Positions 8,667 to 26,030 of a stretch of DNA of 64,000 bases are shown here, one piece after another (the stretch's first letter is position 1; the number at the start of each line of letters is the position of its first letter). The notes under the pieces are model-generated. The model was not told the origin of the DNA, searched no databases, and saw only the letters and a list, made by a program, of their open reading frames with translations. This stretch comes from an uncultured Kiritimatiellota bacterium (GTDB lineage Bacteria > Verrucomicrobiota > Kiritimatiellia > RFP12 > UBA1067). Position numbers and translations under genes: made by a program. Where the stretch lies: assembly GCA_934635385.1 (NCBI GenBank), contig CAKTZI010000007.1, forward strand, positions 40,870 through 104,869, read 5' to 3'.

Positions 8667-9500
8667 TCACGCCGTGCGCCAGAGGTCCTTCAAGTAGTCG
8701 AGCCCGCGCTTCAGGGCTTCGGGCGTCACGTCGGCGTGCGGTTCGAGGACAAGATGGCGTGCGGCATGGGCCACGGACGCCAACGCGGCGAAATCGACCT
8801 GCCCTTCGCCGGGCGGAAGGTGGTCGTCGCCGCCGCGCGAATCGTTGAGATGGAGACCGAGGGGCGGCACACACGGGCTGAACGCCAGCTCCGCCGAGGC
8901 CCATCCGTTCGCCTGCCGCACGTAGGCGTGGCCCGTGTCCAGCCACGGCCGCACCCAGTCGCCCGCGAGCGCCCGGATCTCGTCCTCGTTCGGGAAGCCC
9001 TCAAGATACGGCAGGTTCTCAAGCCCCAGCCGCACGCCGTTCCTCTCCAGCTCTGGTGTCAGGCAATCCAGCTCACGGCGAAAGACGTCGACGAGACGCC
9101 ATCCGAGGCGGCTCCGCTTCCTGAGGCGATTGCACTTGAAGACGGTGCGGCATGGCACGCGCCCCGCATGGAGCACGACGGCATCCGCCCCCATCTCCGC
9201 CGCGAACGCGATGTTCTTTCGCACATGCACACGGGCGAGCGCGCGCGCGGCCTCGTCGAAATCGGCAAGGAGGTAGAGCTCCGGGTAGCCGCGCGGTGCG
9301 GAGAGCGGCACGGGACAAAAGGCGTGGATCGAGCCGACGGGCATTTCGTCCAGCCGCGCCTTGAATCCGCGCACCTGTTCGGCCGTCGTGTGAAAGCCAA
9401 GCTCAAGCGCGTCGAAGCCGAGCGCCTGCGCCTCGTCGGCAATCGCCTCGCCAGCCGCAAGCCGACGGTTGTTCCAGTTGGTGGAGAGCGCGAACGTCAT
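8667..9500 (-). CDS. Sugar phosphate isomerase/epimerase-like TIM-barrel protein
   Basis: This 277-residue cytoplasmic protein has the AP-endonuclease-2/xylose-isomerase-like TIM-barrel pattern. It opens with a beta strand and ALSTNWNN, then GFDALELGF, a metal-site histidine in AVVLHAGR, LGLENLPY, and the DTGHAY metal/substrate motif, with HLNDSRGG and LVLEPHAD near the end. These acidic and histidine ligands fit a divalent-metal keto-aldose isomerase or epimerase. The substrate cannot be assigned. It stands alone between gpsA and rpoC. Confidence 0.75.
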   Translation of the reverse strand: MTFALSTNWNNRRLAAGEAIADEAQALGFDALELGFHTTAEQVRGFKARLDEMPVGSIHAFCPVPLSAPRGYPELYLLADFDEAARALARVHVRKNIAFAAEMGADAVVLHAGRVPCRTVFKCNRLRKRSRLGWRLVDVFRRELDCLTPELERNGVRLGLENLPYLEGFPNEDEIRALAGDWVRPWLDTGHAYVRQANGWASAELAFSPCVPPLGLHLNDSRGGDDHLPPGEGQVDFAALASVAHAARHLVLEPHADVTPEALKRGLDYLKDLWRTA

Positions 9501-9510
9501 TTAAGCGAAT

Positions 9511-9567
9511 ACCTGCCAAATGAACCCTACCACTCGAACCCTATCACTGGGGTCTGACCCTTTTTGA
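9511..9567. repeat. REP/RAYT-type GGGTCAGACCCC repeat
   Basis: The minus strand contains GGGTCAGACCCCAGTGATA followed by partial repeats of the AGTG/GGGTTCG type. A related copy occurs at 23139-23183. This motif resembles short palindromes mobilised by REP-associated tyrosine transposases. No such transposase is in the window. Confidence 0.5.
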
Positions 9568-9574
9568 AACGCGA

Positions 9575-9597
9575 GGCGCGGCAAATCGTGCCGCGCC
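9575..9597 (-). terminator. Stem-loop downstream of rpoC
   Basis: A perfect 9-bp GC-rich stem (GGCGCGGCA/TGCCGCGCC) with a 5-base loop begins 18 bases past the rpoC stop. The following minus-strand sequence is only weakly T-rich, so it is a probable but not ideal intrinsic terminator for the rpoBC operon. Confidence 0.5.
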
Positions 9598-9614
9598 CCT
9601 GCGTTTCTGCCGCT

Positions 9615-13982
<4,368 letters not shown>

Positions 13983-14015
13983 AGACTTTTAAGACTCCCA
14001 ATTGAAATTCGACTA

Positions 14016-14055
14016 ATTCGATTATTCGTTCATTCGATCATTCGATTATTCGATC
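14016..14055. repeat. Five tandem ATTCGATN octamers between rpoB and rpoC
   Basis: Exactly five 8-base units of the form ATTCGATT/ATTCGTTC/ATTCGATC run head to tail in an AT-rich spacer inside an otherwise GC-rich operon. They sit on the rpoBC transcript 33-73 bases before the rpoC start. Confidence 0.8.
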
Positions 14056-14067
14056 ATTTCCTCCCCC

Positions 14068-17982
<3,915 letters not shown>

Positions 17983-18108
17983 CTGATTAGCTTACCTTGT
18001 TTTGTTGTAGAAAAATCGTGAAATTCGTCAAATCCCAGCCCTTTCGGCGCCTGAAGTGTGGTAAGCAGCCACTTTGTTAACTGTACGCAAGGGGCAAGAA
18101 TCTTGTAA

Positions 18109-18114
18109 AGTATA
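18109..18114 (-). promoter_or_regulatory. TATACT -10 box, candidate rpoBC promoter
   Basis: The minus strand reads TTTTTGATATACTTTAC, about 127 bases before the rpoB start and just past the terminator of the upstream gene. It matches the TTTGNTATANT pattern seen at several other promoters in the window. No clear -35 box is visible, since that position is occupied by the terminator stem. Confidence 0.4.
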
Positions 18115-18148
18115 TCAAAAATGATGCCCCCCACGCAAGTGGGGGGGC
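18115..18148 (-). terminator. Intrinsic terminator after the ymdB-like gene
   Basis: A 9-10 bp GC stem (arms at 18126-18134 and 18139-18148, loop GCAA) is followed on the minus strand by ATCATTTTTGAT. It lies 26 bases beyond the stop of the phosphodiesterase gene and ends transcription before rpoB. Confidence 0.7.
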
Positions 18149-18173
18149 CACGATTCGACGGCGGCGCGGCCTC

Positions 18174-18947
18174 TTACTCGTGCAGGCGGAAGGCCTCGAT
18201 CGACGCGGCCCGTTTCGTCTTGGGGTCAAAGTCGATGATCGCGCCCTCAAGCGTCGAGGGGCCGGAGGCGACCTCGAAGCGGGCGGGGATGCCGGTGACG
18301 AACTTCTTCGTCACCGGCTTCAGGTCGCGCCCGATCGACGAGACGTAGGGTCCCGTCATGCCGAGGTCGGTGATGTACGCCGTGCCGTTCGGCAAGAGCC
18401 GCGCGTCGGACGTCTGCACGTGCGTGTGCGTGCCGACGACCGCCGTCACGCGTCCGTCGAGATAGTGGCCGAGCGTCATCTTCTCGCTCGTCGCCTCGGC
18501 GTGGAAGTCGACGAAGACGGGAACGTCCTTCGGCATTTCGGCGAGCGCGCGGTCGGCCGCATGGAAGGGACAGTCCACCGGGTTCATGAAGACGCGCCCG
18601 TGCAGGTTGAGGAGCGCGAAGCGGAACGTCGGCAGCGTGACGAGGCACCAGCCCCTGCCGGGGGCTTCCGGCGGGAAGTTCGCCGGCCGCACGAGGTTCG
18701 CGACCGTCCCGATCTGCCCGGCGAACTCCTTCTGGCTCCACGTGTGGTCGCCGAGCGTGATCGCGTCCACGCCGGCCTCGAAGATCTCCTTCGCGAGCGC
18801 GGCGGTGATGCCCGACCCCGCCGCGCAGTTCTCGGCATTCGCGATGACCGCGCCGAGCCCCCGCTCGGCGCGGATCGCCTTCAGGTGCGTCTGCAGCATG
18901 CGGCGGCCGGGGCCGCCCACGACGTCGCCAATCATGAGGATCCTCAT
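18174..18947 (-). CDS. ymdB: YmdB/TIGR00282-family metallophosphoesterase
   Basis: The protein is a small dinuclear metallophosphoesterase of the YmdB type. Characterised members hydrolyse 2',3'-cyclic nucleotides and influence biofilm and sporulation gene expression. The 257 residues show the family signature MRILMIGDVVGGPGR at the N-terminus. Metal-ligand blocks follow: NAENCAAGSG, GDHTW, VDFHAEATSEK and GTHTHVQT, then LGMTGPY. It stands alone, with a terminator downstream; guaA is upstream in the same orientation. Confidence 0.88.
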   Translation of the reverse strand: MRILMIGDVVGGPGRRMLQTHLKAIRAERGLGAVIANAENCAAGSGITAALAKEIFEAGVDAITLGDHTWSQKEFAGQIGTVANLVRPANFPPEAPGRGWCLVTLPTFRFALLNLHGRVFMNPVDCPFHAADRALAEMPKDVPVFVDFHAEATSEKMTLGHYLDGRVTAVVGTHTHVQTSDARLLPNGTAYITDLGMTGPYVSSIGRDLKPVTKKFVTGIPARFEVASGPSTLEGAIIDFDPKTKRAASIEAFRLHE

Positions 18948-18999
18948 GTCGCCGCCTCCGTCAAGGCTCCCTGCGTCGCCGGACTGCGCCCTGCACGCC

Positions 19000-20007
19000 T
19001 CATTCCCATTCGATCGTGGCCGGAGGCTTCGGGGTCACGTCCCACACGACGCGGTTCGCGCCCTTCACCTTCGTCGCGATCTTCTCGGCGACCGCCGTCA
19101 CGAACTTGAACGGCAGCTCGACGACGCCGGCCTTCACGAACTGCGACGTCGAGATCGCGCGGATGCCGATCACGTAGCCGAAGGTGCGCGCGCCGTTCTT
19201 CACGCCGACGGACTTCACGTTCGTCATGATCGCGAAGAACTGCTGGGCCTTCCTGTCGAGCTTCGCCTTGTGCATCTCGTCGCGGAAGATGAAGTCCGCC
19301 TGGCGCAGGATGTCGAGCTTCTCCTTCGTGAGCTCGCCGATGCAGCGCACCGCGAGGCCCGGACCAGGGAACGGCTGGCGCATGACCATCGCCTCCGGGA
19401 TGCCGAGCAGCTTGCCGACCTTGCGCACCTCGTCCTTGTAGAGGTACTTCACCGGCTCGACAAGCCCCTTGAAGAGGATGTCCTTCGGCAGGCCGCCGAC
19501 GTTGTGGTGGGCCTTCACGGCCTTGTGGCCGCCGACGCCCGACTCCACGATGTCCGGGTAGATCGTGCCCTGACCGAGGAAGTCGATGTCGCCCATCTTC
19601 TTCTTGAGGTCGCGCGCGACGTCCGCGAAGACGCTGATGAACTCGCCGCCGATGATCTTGCGCTTCGTCTCGGGGTCGGTCACGCCCCTAGCCTTGTCGA
19701 GGAAGCGCTGTTCGGCGTCAACCGAGATGAGATTGATGCCGAACTGGCCCTTGAAGACCCGCTTCACTTCCTTCGCCTCGTTGAGGCGCATGCAGCCGTG
19801 GTCGACGAAGACGCAGACGAGCTGCTTGCCGATCGCCTTGTGCAGGAGGACGGCGCACACCGAGCTGTCCACGCCGCCCGACATCGCGAGGAGGACCTTT
19901 CGGTCCCCGACTTGCGCGCGGATGGCTTCGATCTCCTCCTTGACGTACTTCTTCGCGTTGAAGGTCTTGCCGACGCGGGCGAGACGCTCCTTTTCAGCCT
20001 GGTTCAT
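19000..20007 (-). CDS. guaA: GMP synthase, ATP-pyrophosphatase subunit only
   Basis: This subunit converts XMP to GMP using ATP and ammonia. The 335-residue protein starts directly with the ATP-PPase domain (P-loop SGGVDSS near 46). It carries the GMP synthase dimerisation domain with QPFPGPGLAVR and ends in the canonical IEWE. The class-I glutaminase domain that normally precedes it, about 190 residues with a catalytic Cys, is missing. A frame check of the upstream DNA shows only the Gfo/Idh gene. It therefore needs a separate glutaminase subunit encoded elsewhere, as in archaeal split GMP synthases, or free ammonia. Confidence 0.92.
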   Translation of the reverse strand: MNQAEKERLARVGKTFNAKKYVKEEIEAIRAQVGDRKVLLAMSGGVDSSVCAVLLHKAIGKQLVCVFVDHGCMRLNEAKEVKRVFKGQFGINLISVDAEQRFLDKARGVTDPETKRKIIGGEFISVFADVARDLKKKMGDIDFLGQGTIYPDIVESGVGGHKAVKAHHNVGGLPKDILFKGLVEPVKYLYKDEVRKVGKLLGIPEAMVMRQPFPGPGLAVRCIGELTKEKLDILRQADFIFRDEMHKAKLDRKAQQFFAIMTNVKSVGVKNGARTFGYVIGIRAISTSQFVKAGVVELPFKFVTAVAEKIATKVKGANRVVWDVTPKPPATIEWE

Positions 20008-20026
20008 GTGAGGCTCCTGTGTCGGA

Positions 20027-21544
20027 TTAGACCACGATGTCCCAGCCGCGATAGTCCGCGCGTTCGAGCGAGATGCCCTTCGCGTTGCAGCCGGCGATCT
20101 CCATCTTCTTGGGATCCCAGTCGAAGCCCGTGTCGTACTGGTAGGCCATGTTGCAGAGGAGGCAAAGGACGCCGCTGCGACCGCCGACTTCGGCCGGCGA
20201 GATCGTCATCTGGCGCGTCTCGATGCAGGCGCAGAAGTTCTCGACCTGGTTCGGACTGACGTACAGGTTCGCCTTCTTGATCTCGGCCGCATACTTCTTT
20301 TCCAGAAGGTCGAGCGCCGCGTCAAGGCGGTTGTCCTTCTTCACCGAGGAGTCCGTGCCGTAGTCCTTGCCGACGGACTCGGCGACGACGCTCTCCGGCT
20401 TGAACGTCATGTCCTGGAGGGCCTTGCGGATTTCCGCCGTCGGCTTTGCCGCCGTCGCGTCGAAGCCCGCCCAGACGGCGATCTTGCCGCGGTTCACCGC
20501 GACGATGCCCTTCGTGCCGTAGAACACCGTGCCCCAGACGCCGAACGGCCCGTGGTAGAGCTCGATGTCCGCGCCGTCCTGCTTCGACTTGAAGAGCATG
20601 CGCATGCCGAACTGGCGGCGGCCGCCGTGGAAGAGGTCGGTCGAATACGGCTCGTCGGAGCGGATGATCTTGTACGGGCCCGCGTCGTCCATGTCAATGC
20701 CCCATTGCGCGATGTCGAGGTGATGCGCACCCCAGTCGCCGTTGTAGCCCGAGCCGAGGTCGTCGTCGAAGCGCCAGAACATCGGATAGAACTTGTTCAC
20801 GCCGCGCGGCGCGAGCTGGTCGGAGTAGGGACGCCACTTCGCCGGGCCGAGCCACATGTTCCAGTCGACGTCCGCATTCGGCGCGCTTTCCGTCGCCGCG
20901 TTCTCCGGCTTGTCGAAGAAGCGCACCGGGTGGGACGGGCCGCCGAGCTTCTGGCCGCCGCGCCCATAGTTCGCGTCCACATACCGCACGTCGCCGATCA
21001 CGCCACCGCGCACGAGCGAGACGGCCGTGCGGAACACGCGCCAGCTGCGCTGCATCGAGCCGGTCTGGAAGACGCGGCCGTACTTCTCCTGCGCGGCGAT
21101 GACCTTCTTCGCCTCGTCGATGGAGAACGTCAGCGGCTTCTCGCAGTAGACGTCCTTGCCGTGCTTCATCGCCTCGACCGAGATGTAGGCGTGCCAGTGG
21201 TCGGGCGTCGCGATGCACACCGCGTCGATCGCCGGGTCGGCCAAGACGTCGCGGAAGTCGGCGTACGCCTTGCACGAGGCGTCCTTGTAGAAGGCGTCGA
21301 TGCGCCTCTTCGCGTCGTCGCAGCGCACCTTGTCGCAGTCGCAGACGGCCGTGACGCGGATGTTCTTCTGGTTCAGGAACTGCGTCAGCAGGGCCGTGCG
21401 GCCCTGGATGCCGATGCCGATCAGGGCGACGGCGCGCTTCTCGCCCGGCTTGAGCGGACGCAGCCCCATCTTGTTCGTGGCGCAGCCCGCGAGCGTGGCG
21501 GCCGCCGCGCTGCCGAGGAGGAAATGACGACGATTGAGGTTCAT
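20027..21544 (-). CDS. Tat-exported Gfo/Idh/MocA-family oxidoreductase lipoprotein
   Basis: A 505-residue NAD(P)-dependent sugar or inositol oxidoreductase. The N-terminus carries a twin-arginine signal (NRRHFLLG) followed by a lipobox, LAGC, with the lipidation Cys at residue 21. The Rossmann motif is GIGIQGR and the family CEKPLTF lysine block is present, with ATPDHWHA before it. ATG 21544 has an AAGGAG site at good spacing; the longer upstream frame overlaps a terminator and promoter and was rejected. Exported members of this family are common in PVC and Bacteroidetes and often act on modified sugars. The substrate is unknown. Confidence 0.85.
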   Translation of the reverse strand: MNLNRRHFLLGSAAAATLAGCATNKMGLRPLKPGEKRAVALIGIGIQGRTALLTQFLNQKNIRVTAVCDCDKVRCDDAKRRIDAFYKDASCKAYADFRDVLADPAIDAVCIATPDHWHAYISVEAMKHGKDVYCEKPLTFSIDEAKKVIAAQEKYGRVFQTGSMQRSWRVFRTAVSLVRGGVIGDVRYVDANYGRGGQKLGGPSHPVRFFDKPENAATESAPNADVDWNMWLGPAKWRPYSDQLAPRGVNKFYPMFWRFDDDLGSGYNGDWGAHHLDIAQWGIDMDDAGPYKIIRSDEPYSTDLFHGGRRQFGMRMLFKSKQDGADIELYHGPFGVWGTVFYGTKGIVAVNRGKIAVWAGFDATAAKPTAEIRKALQDMTFKPESVVAESVGKDYGTDSSVKKDNRLDAALDLLEKKYAAEIKKANLYVSPNQVENFCACIETRQMTISPAEVGGRSGVLCLLCNMAYQYDTGFDWDPKKMEIAGCNAKGISLERADYRGWDIVV

Positions 21545-21587
21545 TGGTTTTGTCTCCTTAGTGTTTGATTGTTCTGACTGAATGGAC

Positions 21588-21625
21588 ATTATATCAAAAA
21601 AATGCCGCCGCAGGGGCGGCGGCAC
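21588..21625 (-). terminator. Rubredoxin terminator merging into the next gene's promoter
   Basis: On the minus strand a perfect 8-bp stem (GCCGCCGC/GCGGCGGC, loop CCCT, 21604-21623) is followed by a run of seven T and then TATAAT (21588-21593). The stem plus T-run is a textbook intrinsic terminator for the Fe-ADH/rubredoxin pair. The adjoining TATAAT likely starts the Gfo/Idh transcript. Confidence 0.8.
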
Positions 21626-21641
21626 GGTTGCCGCGACCGCT

Positions 21642-21785
21642 TCAGTCGGCGACCGGCTCGAAGTCGTCCTTCCCCACGCCACAGGCCGGACACGTCCAGT
21701 CCGCCGGCAGGTCCTCGAACGCCACGTTGTTGTTTTCGGACGGATCGTAGACCCATCCGCAGATCTTGCACACGTATTTCTTCAT
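21642..21785 (-). CDS. Rubredoxin (short form)
   Basis: A 47-residue one-iron electron carrier. Both Cys pairs of the Fe(SCys)4 site are present: CKICG near the N-terminus and CPACG at about 32-36. Family positions YDP and FEDLPADW are also present. The loop between YDP and AFEDLP is about seven residues shorter than in standard 52-54-residue rubredoxins. It lies 29 bases downstream of the iron alcohol dehydrogenase and shares its terminator, so the two are probably one transcript. Confidence 0.92.
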   Translation of the reverse strand: MKKYVCKICGWVYDPSENNNVAFEDLPADWTCPACGVGKDDFEPVAD

Positions 21786-21814
21786 GGTTGACCTCCCTTT
21801 CGGTTTTGTCAGGT

Positions 21815-23056
21815 TTAGAACGTCACCTCGGAGTCGTCCCAGCAGCACCTGAGGACCTTCTCCATCAGCTTCGCGTCCATCTTGCGCGGATTGCAGCCCG
21901 TACAGGCGTCGCCCATCGCGTTCTCCGCGATCTGCGCCGCCTTCGCCTCGAACTCGTCCGCGCCGACCATCGGCGGCTGCGCCTCGTTCACCGCCGTCCT
22001 GTAGACGGGCAGCCCGTTCGCGGCGTAGTCCCTGATGCAGTGCGGGATGTTGAGTTCGTCGTTGAACTTCCGCACCCACGCGATGAGCGCGGCGATCTTC
22101 GCCTCCTGCGAGGTCTCGGCGCCCGCGATTCCGAGTTCGTCCGCGCACAGCGCGTAGCGTTCGGCGGCGAACGGCACGGCGGCGTTGAAGCGGATCACCT
22201 TCGGCAGGTACATCGCGTTCGCCGCGCCGTGGATGACGTGGCCGCCGGAGAACGCCGCGCCCGTCTTGTGGGCGAGCGAGTGGACGATGCCGAGAAGCGC
22301 GTTCGAGAACGACATGCCCGCGAGGCACTGCGCGTCGTGCATGACGGCGCGCGCGGCGGGGTCGCCGCCGTAGCTCTTGACGAGCGAATCGCGGATCATC
22401 TTCATCGAGTGGATTGCGAGCGCGTCCGAATACGGCGAGTGCGCGACGGCGACGATGGCTTCCAGGTCGTGCGTGAGCGCGTCCATGCCCGTGTGCGCGC
22501 AGAGCTTCTGCGGCATCGTGAGCGTGAGGTCGGGGTCGACGATCGCGACGTCGGGCGTGATCTCGAAGTCCGCGATCGGGTACTTGATGCCCTTCGCGTA
22601 GTCGGTGATGATCGAGAACGCCGTCACCTCGGTCGCCGTGCCGGACGTGGAGGAGATCGCGCAGAAGTGCGCCTTCGTGCGGAGCTTCGGCAGGCCGAAG
22701 ACCTTGCACATGTCCTCGAACGTCGCCTCGGGATGCTCGTACTTGATCCACATCGCCTTTGCGGCGTCGATCGGCGAGCCGCCGCCCATCGCGACGATCC
22801 AGTCGGGCTGGAACGCCTGCATCACCGCCGCGCCCTTCATCACCGTCTCGACCGACGGGTCGCTCTCGATGCCCTCGATGAGCTTCACCTCGAAGCCGGC
22901 CTCCTTGAGATACTCTTCCGCGCGCTGCAGGAACCCGCCGCGCCGCATCGAGCCGCCGCCGACGCAGATGACGGCGCGCGCGCCCTTGAGGGTCTTCAGG
23001 GTCGCCAGGGCGCCCTTGCCATGATAGATGTCACGTGGAAGCGTGAAACGAGCCAT
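21815..23056 (-). CDS. Iron-containing alcohol dehydrogenase
   Basis: A group-III metal-dependent alcohol dehydrogenase of 413 residues, reducing aldehydes or oxidising alcohols with NAD(P). It shows the dinucleotide block [13 protein letters not shown]. The second signature includes the metal ligands in the DALTHDLEA segment and the histidine-rich [19 protein letters not shown] segment. Position beside a rubredoxin suggests a role in anaerobic redox balance. The upstream spacer has a GGTACTATATC -10-like segment near 23100. Confidence 0.9.
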   Translation of the reverse strand: MARFTLPRDIYHGKGALATLKTLKGARAVICVGGGSMRRGGFLQRAEEYLKEAGFEVKLIEGIESDPSVETVMKGAAVMQAFQPDWIVAMGGGSPIDAAKAMWIKYEHPEATFEDMCKVFGLPKLRTKAHFCAISSTSGTATEVTAFSIITDYAKGIKYPIADFEITPDVAIVDPDLTLTMPQKLCAHTGMDALTHDLEAIVAVAHSPYSDALAIHSMKMIRDSLVKSYGGDPAARAVMHDAQCLAGMSFSNALLGIVHSLAHKTGAAFSGGHVIHGAANAMYLPKVIRFNAAVPFAAERYALCADELGIAGAETSQEAKIAALIAWVRKFNDELNIPHCIRDYAANGLPVYRTAVNEAQPPMVGADEFEAKAAQIAENAMGDACTGCNPRKMDAKLMEKVLRCCWDDSEVTF

Positions 23057-23138
23057 GTCGAATACCTCCTTGATTTTCTTTTATGGGTAAAAAGATATTG
23101 ATATAGTACCATCTATTCCGTGCGATTGCAAGGGGGTG

Positions 23139-23183
23139 CAGGCGGACTGTATCACTTTGACTGTATCACTCGTGTCTGACCCT
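23139..23183. repeat. REP-type repeat overlapping the 3' end of a glycosidase gene
   Basis: The minus strand reads GAGGGTCAGACACGAGTG followed by two GTGATACAGTC units. It is related to the repeat at 9511-9567. The stop codon and the last residues (RVIQSK) of the neighbouring glycosidase gene are encoded by it. Confidence 0.55.
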
Positions 23184-26019
23184 CGGCGATGTGCGAATAG
23201 GTCGTGAGGCGGATGCCGCCGGCCTTCAGGCGCGCGGCGAACGCGCGGCATTGCTCCAGGAACTGCGCACGGTCCTTCGTCCACTGGTGGCTGATGTAGG
23301 CGAAGGACTTGCCGCCCGCGACAGCGGCGGCCACGCGGCCATAGACCTTGTCGACATCCGGCACGCGGTCGAAGAACTCGAAATCAGACCGACGGCACCA
23401 CGGCGAGCCGGGCGGCAGGTCCCTGGCGAGCGTCGAATCCGCGACCGCATACCCGAACTCATCGCCGTAGACGGCCTTCATCCGCCGCCCGTCCACGCCG
23501 CTTTCCCAGCCGCCGGGGCGGATCCACGTCCTCGGCGGCGGCAGCCCGTGCGCCGCGAACAGGGAGACTGACGCCTGCGCCTGCGCACGCAGGAGATCCA
23601 GCGACGGCTGGACGGCGGCGTCGGCGAGGATGACGATCTCGCACGGACCGAACGAGTCGCTTGTCCAGCGGCCCCAGAAGTCCGAGCAGCGCTGCTCCGG
23701 CCCCTTCCTGAACAGGCCGTAACCGCAGTCCTTGCCGAGGCCATAGGTCTTGCCGACCGACGGGACGTGGAACTTGCGCCCGACGCCCTGCAGCCGCAGG
23801 AACGCCGGATCTTCCGACCGCAGGACGCCGTTCGTCATCGTCGCCCGCACCCGCACGTTCGCCGGGCAGCCGAGATCGATCTCCGGACGGCAGAGGACAA
23901 GCCGCCCGCCCTGCTCCACATGGTCATAGAACGCCATCGGCCGATGCCGGGCCGCCTCGTCCGCCGTCGCGCACAGCAGCTTGAACACGGCATGCTGCGC
24001 GGTGTGATCCATGATCTCGTGTCCGCGCGCCGACAGGTCGCGGAGCGCCGCCCACTGCGCATCGTCGAGCGTTGCCGCGTTCACGGCGAACGAGCAGCGC
24101 CCGCCGATCGCCTCGAATATCTCCGCGACCTCGCGCCACTGCGAAACGGGCTTGTTGTCGTCAAAGCGCATGACAAACGCCGCTCCCGCCGGGCCAAACG
24201 CACGGACGCCACGCGGCGTCGGGACGGTCGCGCACATGCCCTCTGCGCCCGGAATCGGCTTCGCCTCGAACGTGGCCCAGCCGTCCGCCGTCGGCTTCAC
24301 GCCCATCGCCTCCGAGACGAAGAGGAACGCCGGCCACGCGCTCCAGGCGTGGCAAAGGCTCCTGCCCCACGGTCGCCCGTAGAACGCATACTGCGCGTCG
24401 CCCGTCTCCGCCGCGTCAAACCCCTCCCAGTAGGTCGTCGCGCCCGCGTCGAGCATCGCGCCGAACGTCTCCTCCAGCCCATTGAGAAACGCCGCGTGGA
24501 AGCCCGCGCGGTTGAGCGCGACGAGTTCCCAGCCGCGCACGTAGGGTGTGCCCACGGGCGGCAGCCCGTCCTTCGCGAGTTCCGCGCCGATGCGCCGCGC
24601 CTTCGCCGCGTCCGCGACTCCGAAGACGATGGCATAGACGTTGGGCTGCCGCGAAAAGGCGGGCGTCGCGTCGGGGTTGACGCGGTAGAGGCCGCGCACC
24701 TCGTCCCACGCCTGTGCATCGAGATTCGTCCGCACCTTCGCCGCGAGAGCGCGGTAGTCCGCCGCGCGCGCGTCCTTCACGCGGTCGGCGAGTCGCGCCG
24801 CCGCGTCGAGCGCCCCGACCCAGATCGCCTGCAGGGCCGTCAGGGACTTCGGCCCCGTCCAGTCCACGAACACCCAGTCGAGGCCCTTCGCGACGAACCC
24901 GTGAGCGTCCGTGCGGGAGATGAGGTCCTCGACTCGCGCCTTCACGCGCCACCACCGTGCGTCAAGAAACGCGCGGTCGCCGAAGTGAAGCTGGTAGAGG
25001 TCGTGGCAGACGACAAGCCACATCGAATAGGTGACGATGCCGTTCACGTCGCCCTCGTAGGCGTCCAGCACGGACAGCGAGCGGCGCACGATCTCCGCGT
25101 CGCCGAAAACGTAGGCGTCCGCAAGGAGCGAGACGGCGAGGTCGCCGCCCCACGGCAACCGGTCGCGCTTGATCCCGTCCACGAGGAAGTCGAGCGCGCA
25201 GAGGCGAAGCGTCCGCACGCCGACGTCGCGCAGCCGCACGTGGCGCGGATCCGGCGAGGCGAACGTGCCGCGTTCCGCCAGCGGCCACCCGACCGGCACG
25301 GCCTTCACGTCCGACACACGCGCACCCTTGAAGCGCAGATAGCGGAACGCGAGCGCCGTCTCGCTGCGCCAGCGTCCGTCCGCGGCCTGCCGTAGGCGCG
25401 GGAGCTGCTCCAGCCGCGAAAGCTCCTCCTCGGCCAGCTCCGGCAGGGACTCGCCGACAAAGAGGCGCGGCTCGGCGGAGGCCGCGCACTCGACGAAGGC
25501 CAGCGTCTCCGCGCCCGCGTCGTAGAGGCCGTTCGTCGCGACGAGGCCCGTGAACGCGCGGTCTTCCGGCAGGTCGTCGCGGTGAGGCGGCGTCTCGCCG
25601 CCCGAATAGGTCGCCGCCGGACGCCACGTGCCGTCGAACGTCTTCGCCTCCCAGCCGCGCACGGGACTGCAGAGCGCCCCCACGTCGCGCCAGCCTTCGC
25701 CGGACGTCACGGTCAGGTAGCCGTCCTTCCAACCCGATGTCGCCGCATGGACCGTGCGGAACGGCGGCTGCGCCGCCTCCACGCACCTGATGCGGAACGC
25801 GAATGGCTTGCGTCCTTCCGGCAGCCGCCCCGGATGGTCGATGCTCATGCCTGCACGACGCGCCTCGTCGCGCATCGCCTCCAGACGGTAAAGCTCGAAA
25901 TCCATCTGCGCGTAGTGCCAGAGGTTCGTGCCGCCACGCACGGCGGCGAACGCCGTCTGCAGCGACAGCACAGCGCCAATGAAAATGTTCCTTACTGTCT
26001 TCATGTCTTTGACTTTCAT
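23152..26019 (-). CDS. Secreted alpha-L-rhamnosidase-like / polysaccharide deacetylase fusion
   Basis: A secreted protein of about 955 residues. After an N-terminal signal segment, the first 600 residues look like a six-hairpin glycosidase of the GH78 alpha-L-rhamnosidase type: an RDRLPWGGDL segment equivalent to the catalytic ERxGWxGD region, then TTYWEGFD and AWSAWPAFL. From about residue 625 there is a NodB-type deacetylase domain with the metal motif MRFDD and the HEIMDHTAQH zinc-histidine motif. The start was set at ATG 26019; ATG 26004 is possible. It is the last gene of the 26-35 kb degradative cluster. It would remove rhamnose and acyl groups from one polysaccharide, but the family calls rest on motifs only. 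Confidence 0.65.
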   Translation of the reverse strand: MKVKDMKTVRNIFIGAVLSLQTAFAAVRGGTNLWHYAQMDFELYRLEAMRDEARRAGMSIDHPGRLPEGRKPFAFRIRCVEAAQPPFRTVHAATSGWKDGYLTVTSGEGWRDVGALCSPVRGWEAKTFDGTWRPAATYSGGETPPHRDDLPEDRAFTGLVATNGLYDAGAETLAFVECAASAEPRLFVGESLPELAEEELSRLEQLPRLRQAADGRWRSETALAFRYLRFKGARVSDVKAVPVGWPLAERGTFASPDPRHVRLRDVGVRTLRLCALDFLVDGIKRDRLPWGGDLAVSLLADAYVFGDAEIVRRSLSVLDAYEGDVNGIVTYSMWLVVCHDLYQLHFGDRAFLDARWWRVKARVEDLISRTDAHGFVAKGLDWVFVDWTGPKSLTALQAIWVGALDAAARLADRVKDARAADYRALAAKVRTNLDAQAWDEVRGLYRVNPDATPAFSRQPNVYAIVFGVADAAKARRIGAELAKDGLPPVGTPYVRGWELVALNRAGFHAAFLNGLEETFGAMLDAGATTYWEGFDAAETGDAQYAFYGRPWGRSLCHAWSAWPAFLFVSEAMGVKPTADGWATFEAKPIPGAEGMCATVPTPRGVRAFGPAGAAFVMRFDDNKPVSQWREVAEIFEAIGGRCSFAVNAATLDDAQWAALRDLSARGHEIMDHTAQHAVFKLLCATADEAARHRPMAFYDHVEQGGRLVLCRPEIDLGCPANVRVRATMTNGVLRSEDPAFLRLQGVGRKFHVPSVGKTYGLGKDCGYGLFRKGPEQRCSDFWGRWTSDSFGPCEIVILADAAVQPSLDLLRAQAQASVSLFAAHGLPPPRTWIRPGGWESGVDGRRMKAVYGDEFGYAVADSTLARDLPPGSPWCRRSDFEFFDRVPDVDKVYGRVAAAVAGGKSFAYISHQWTKDRAQFLEQCRAFAARLKAGGIRLTTYSHIAEGQTRVIQSK

Positions 26020-26030
26020 GGCCAAATTTA

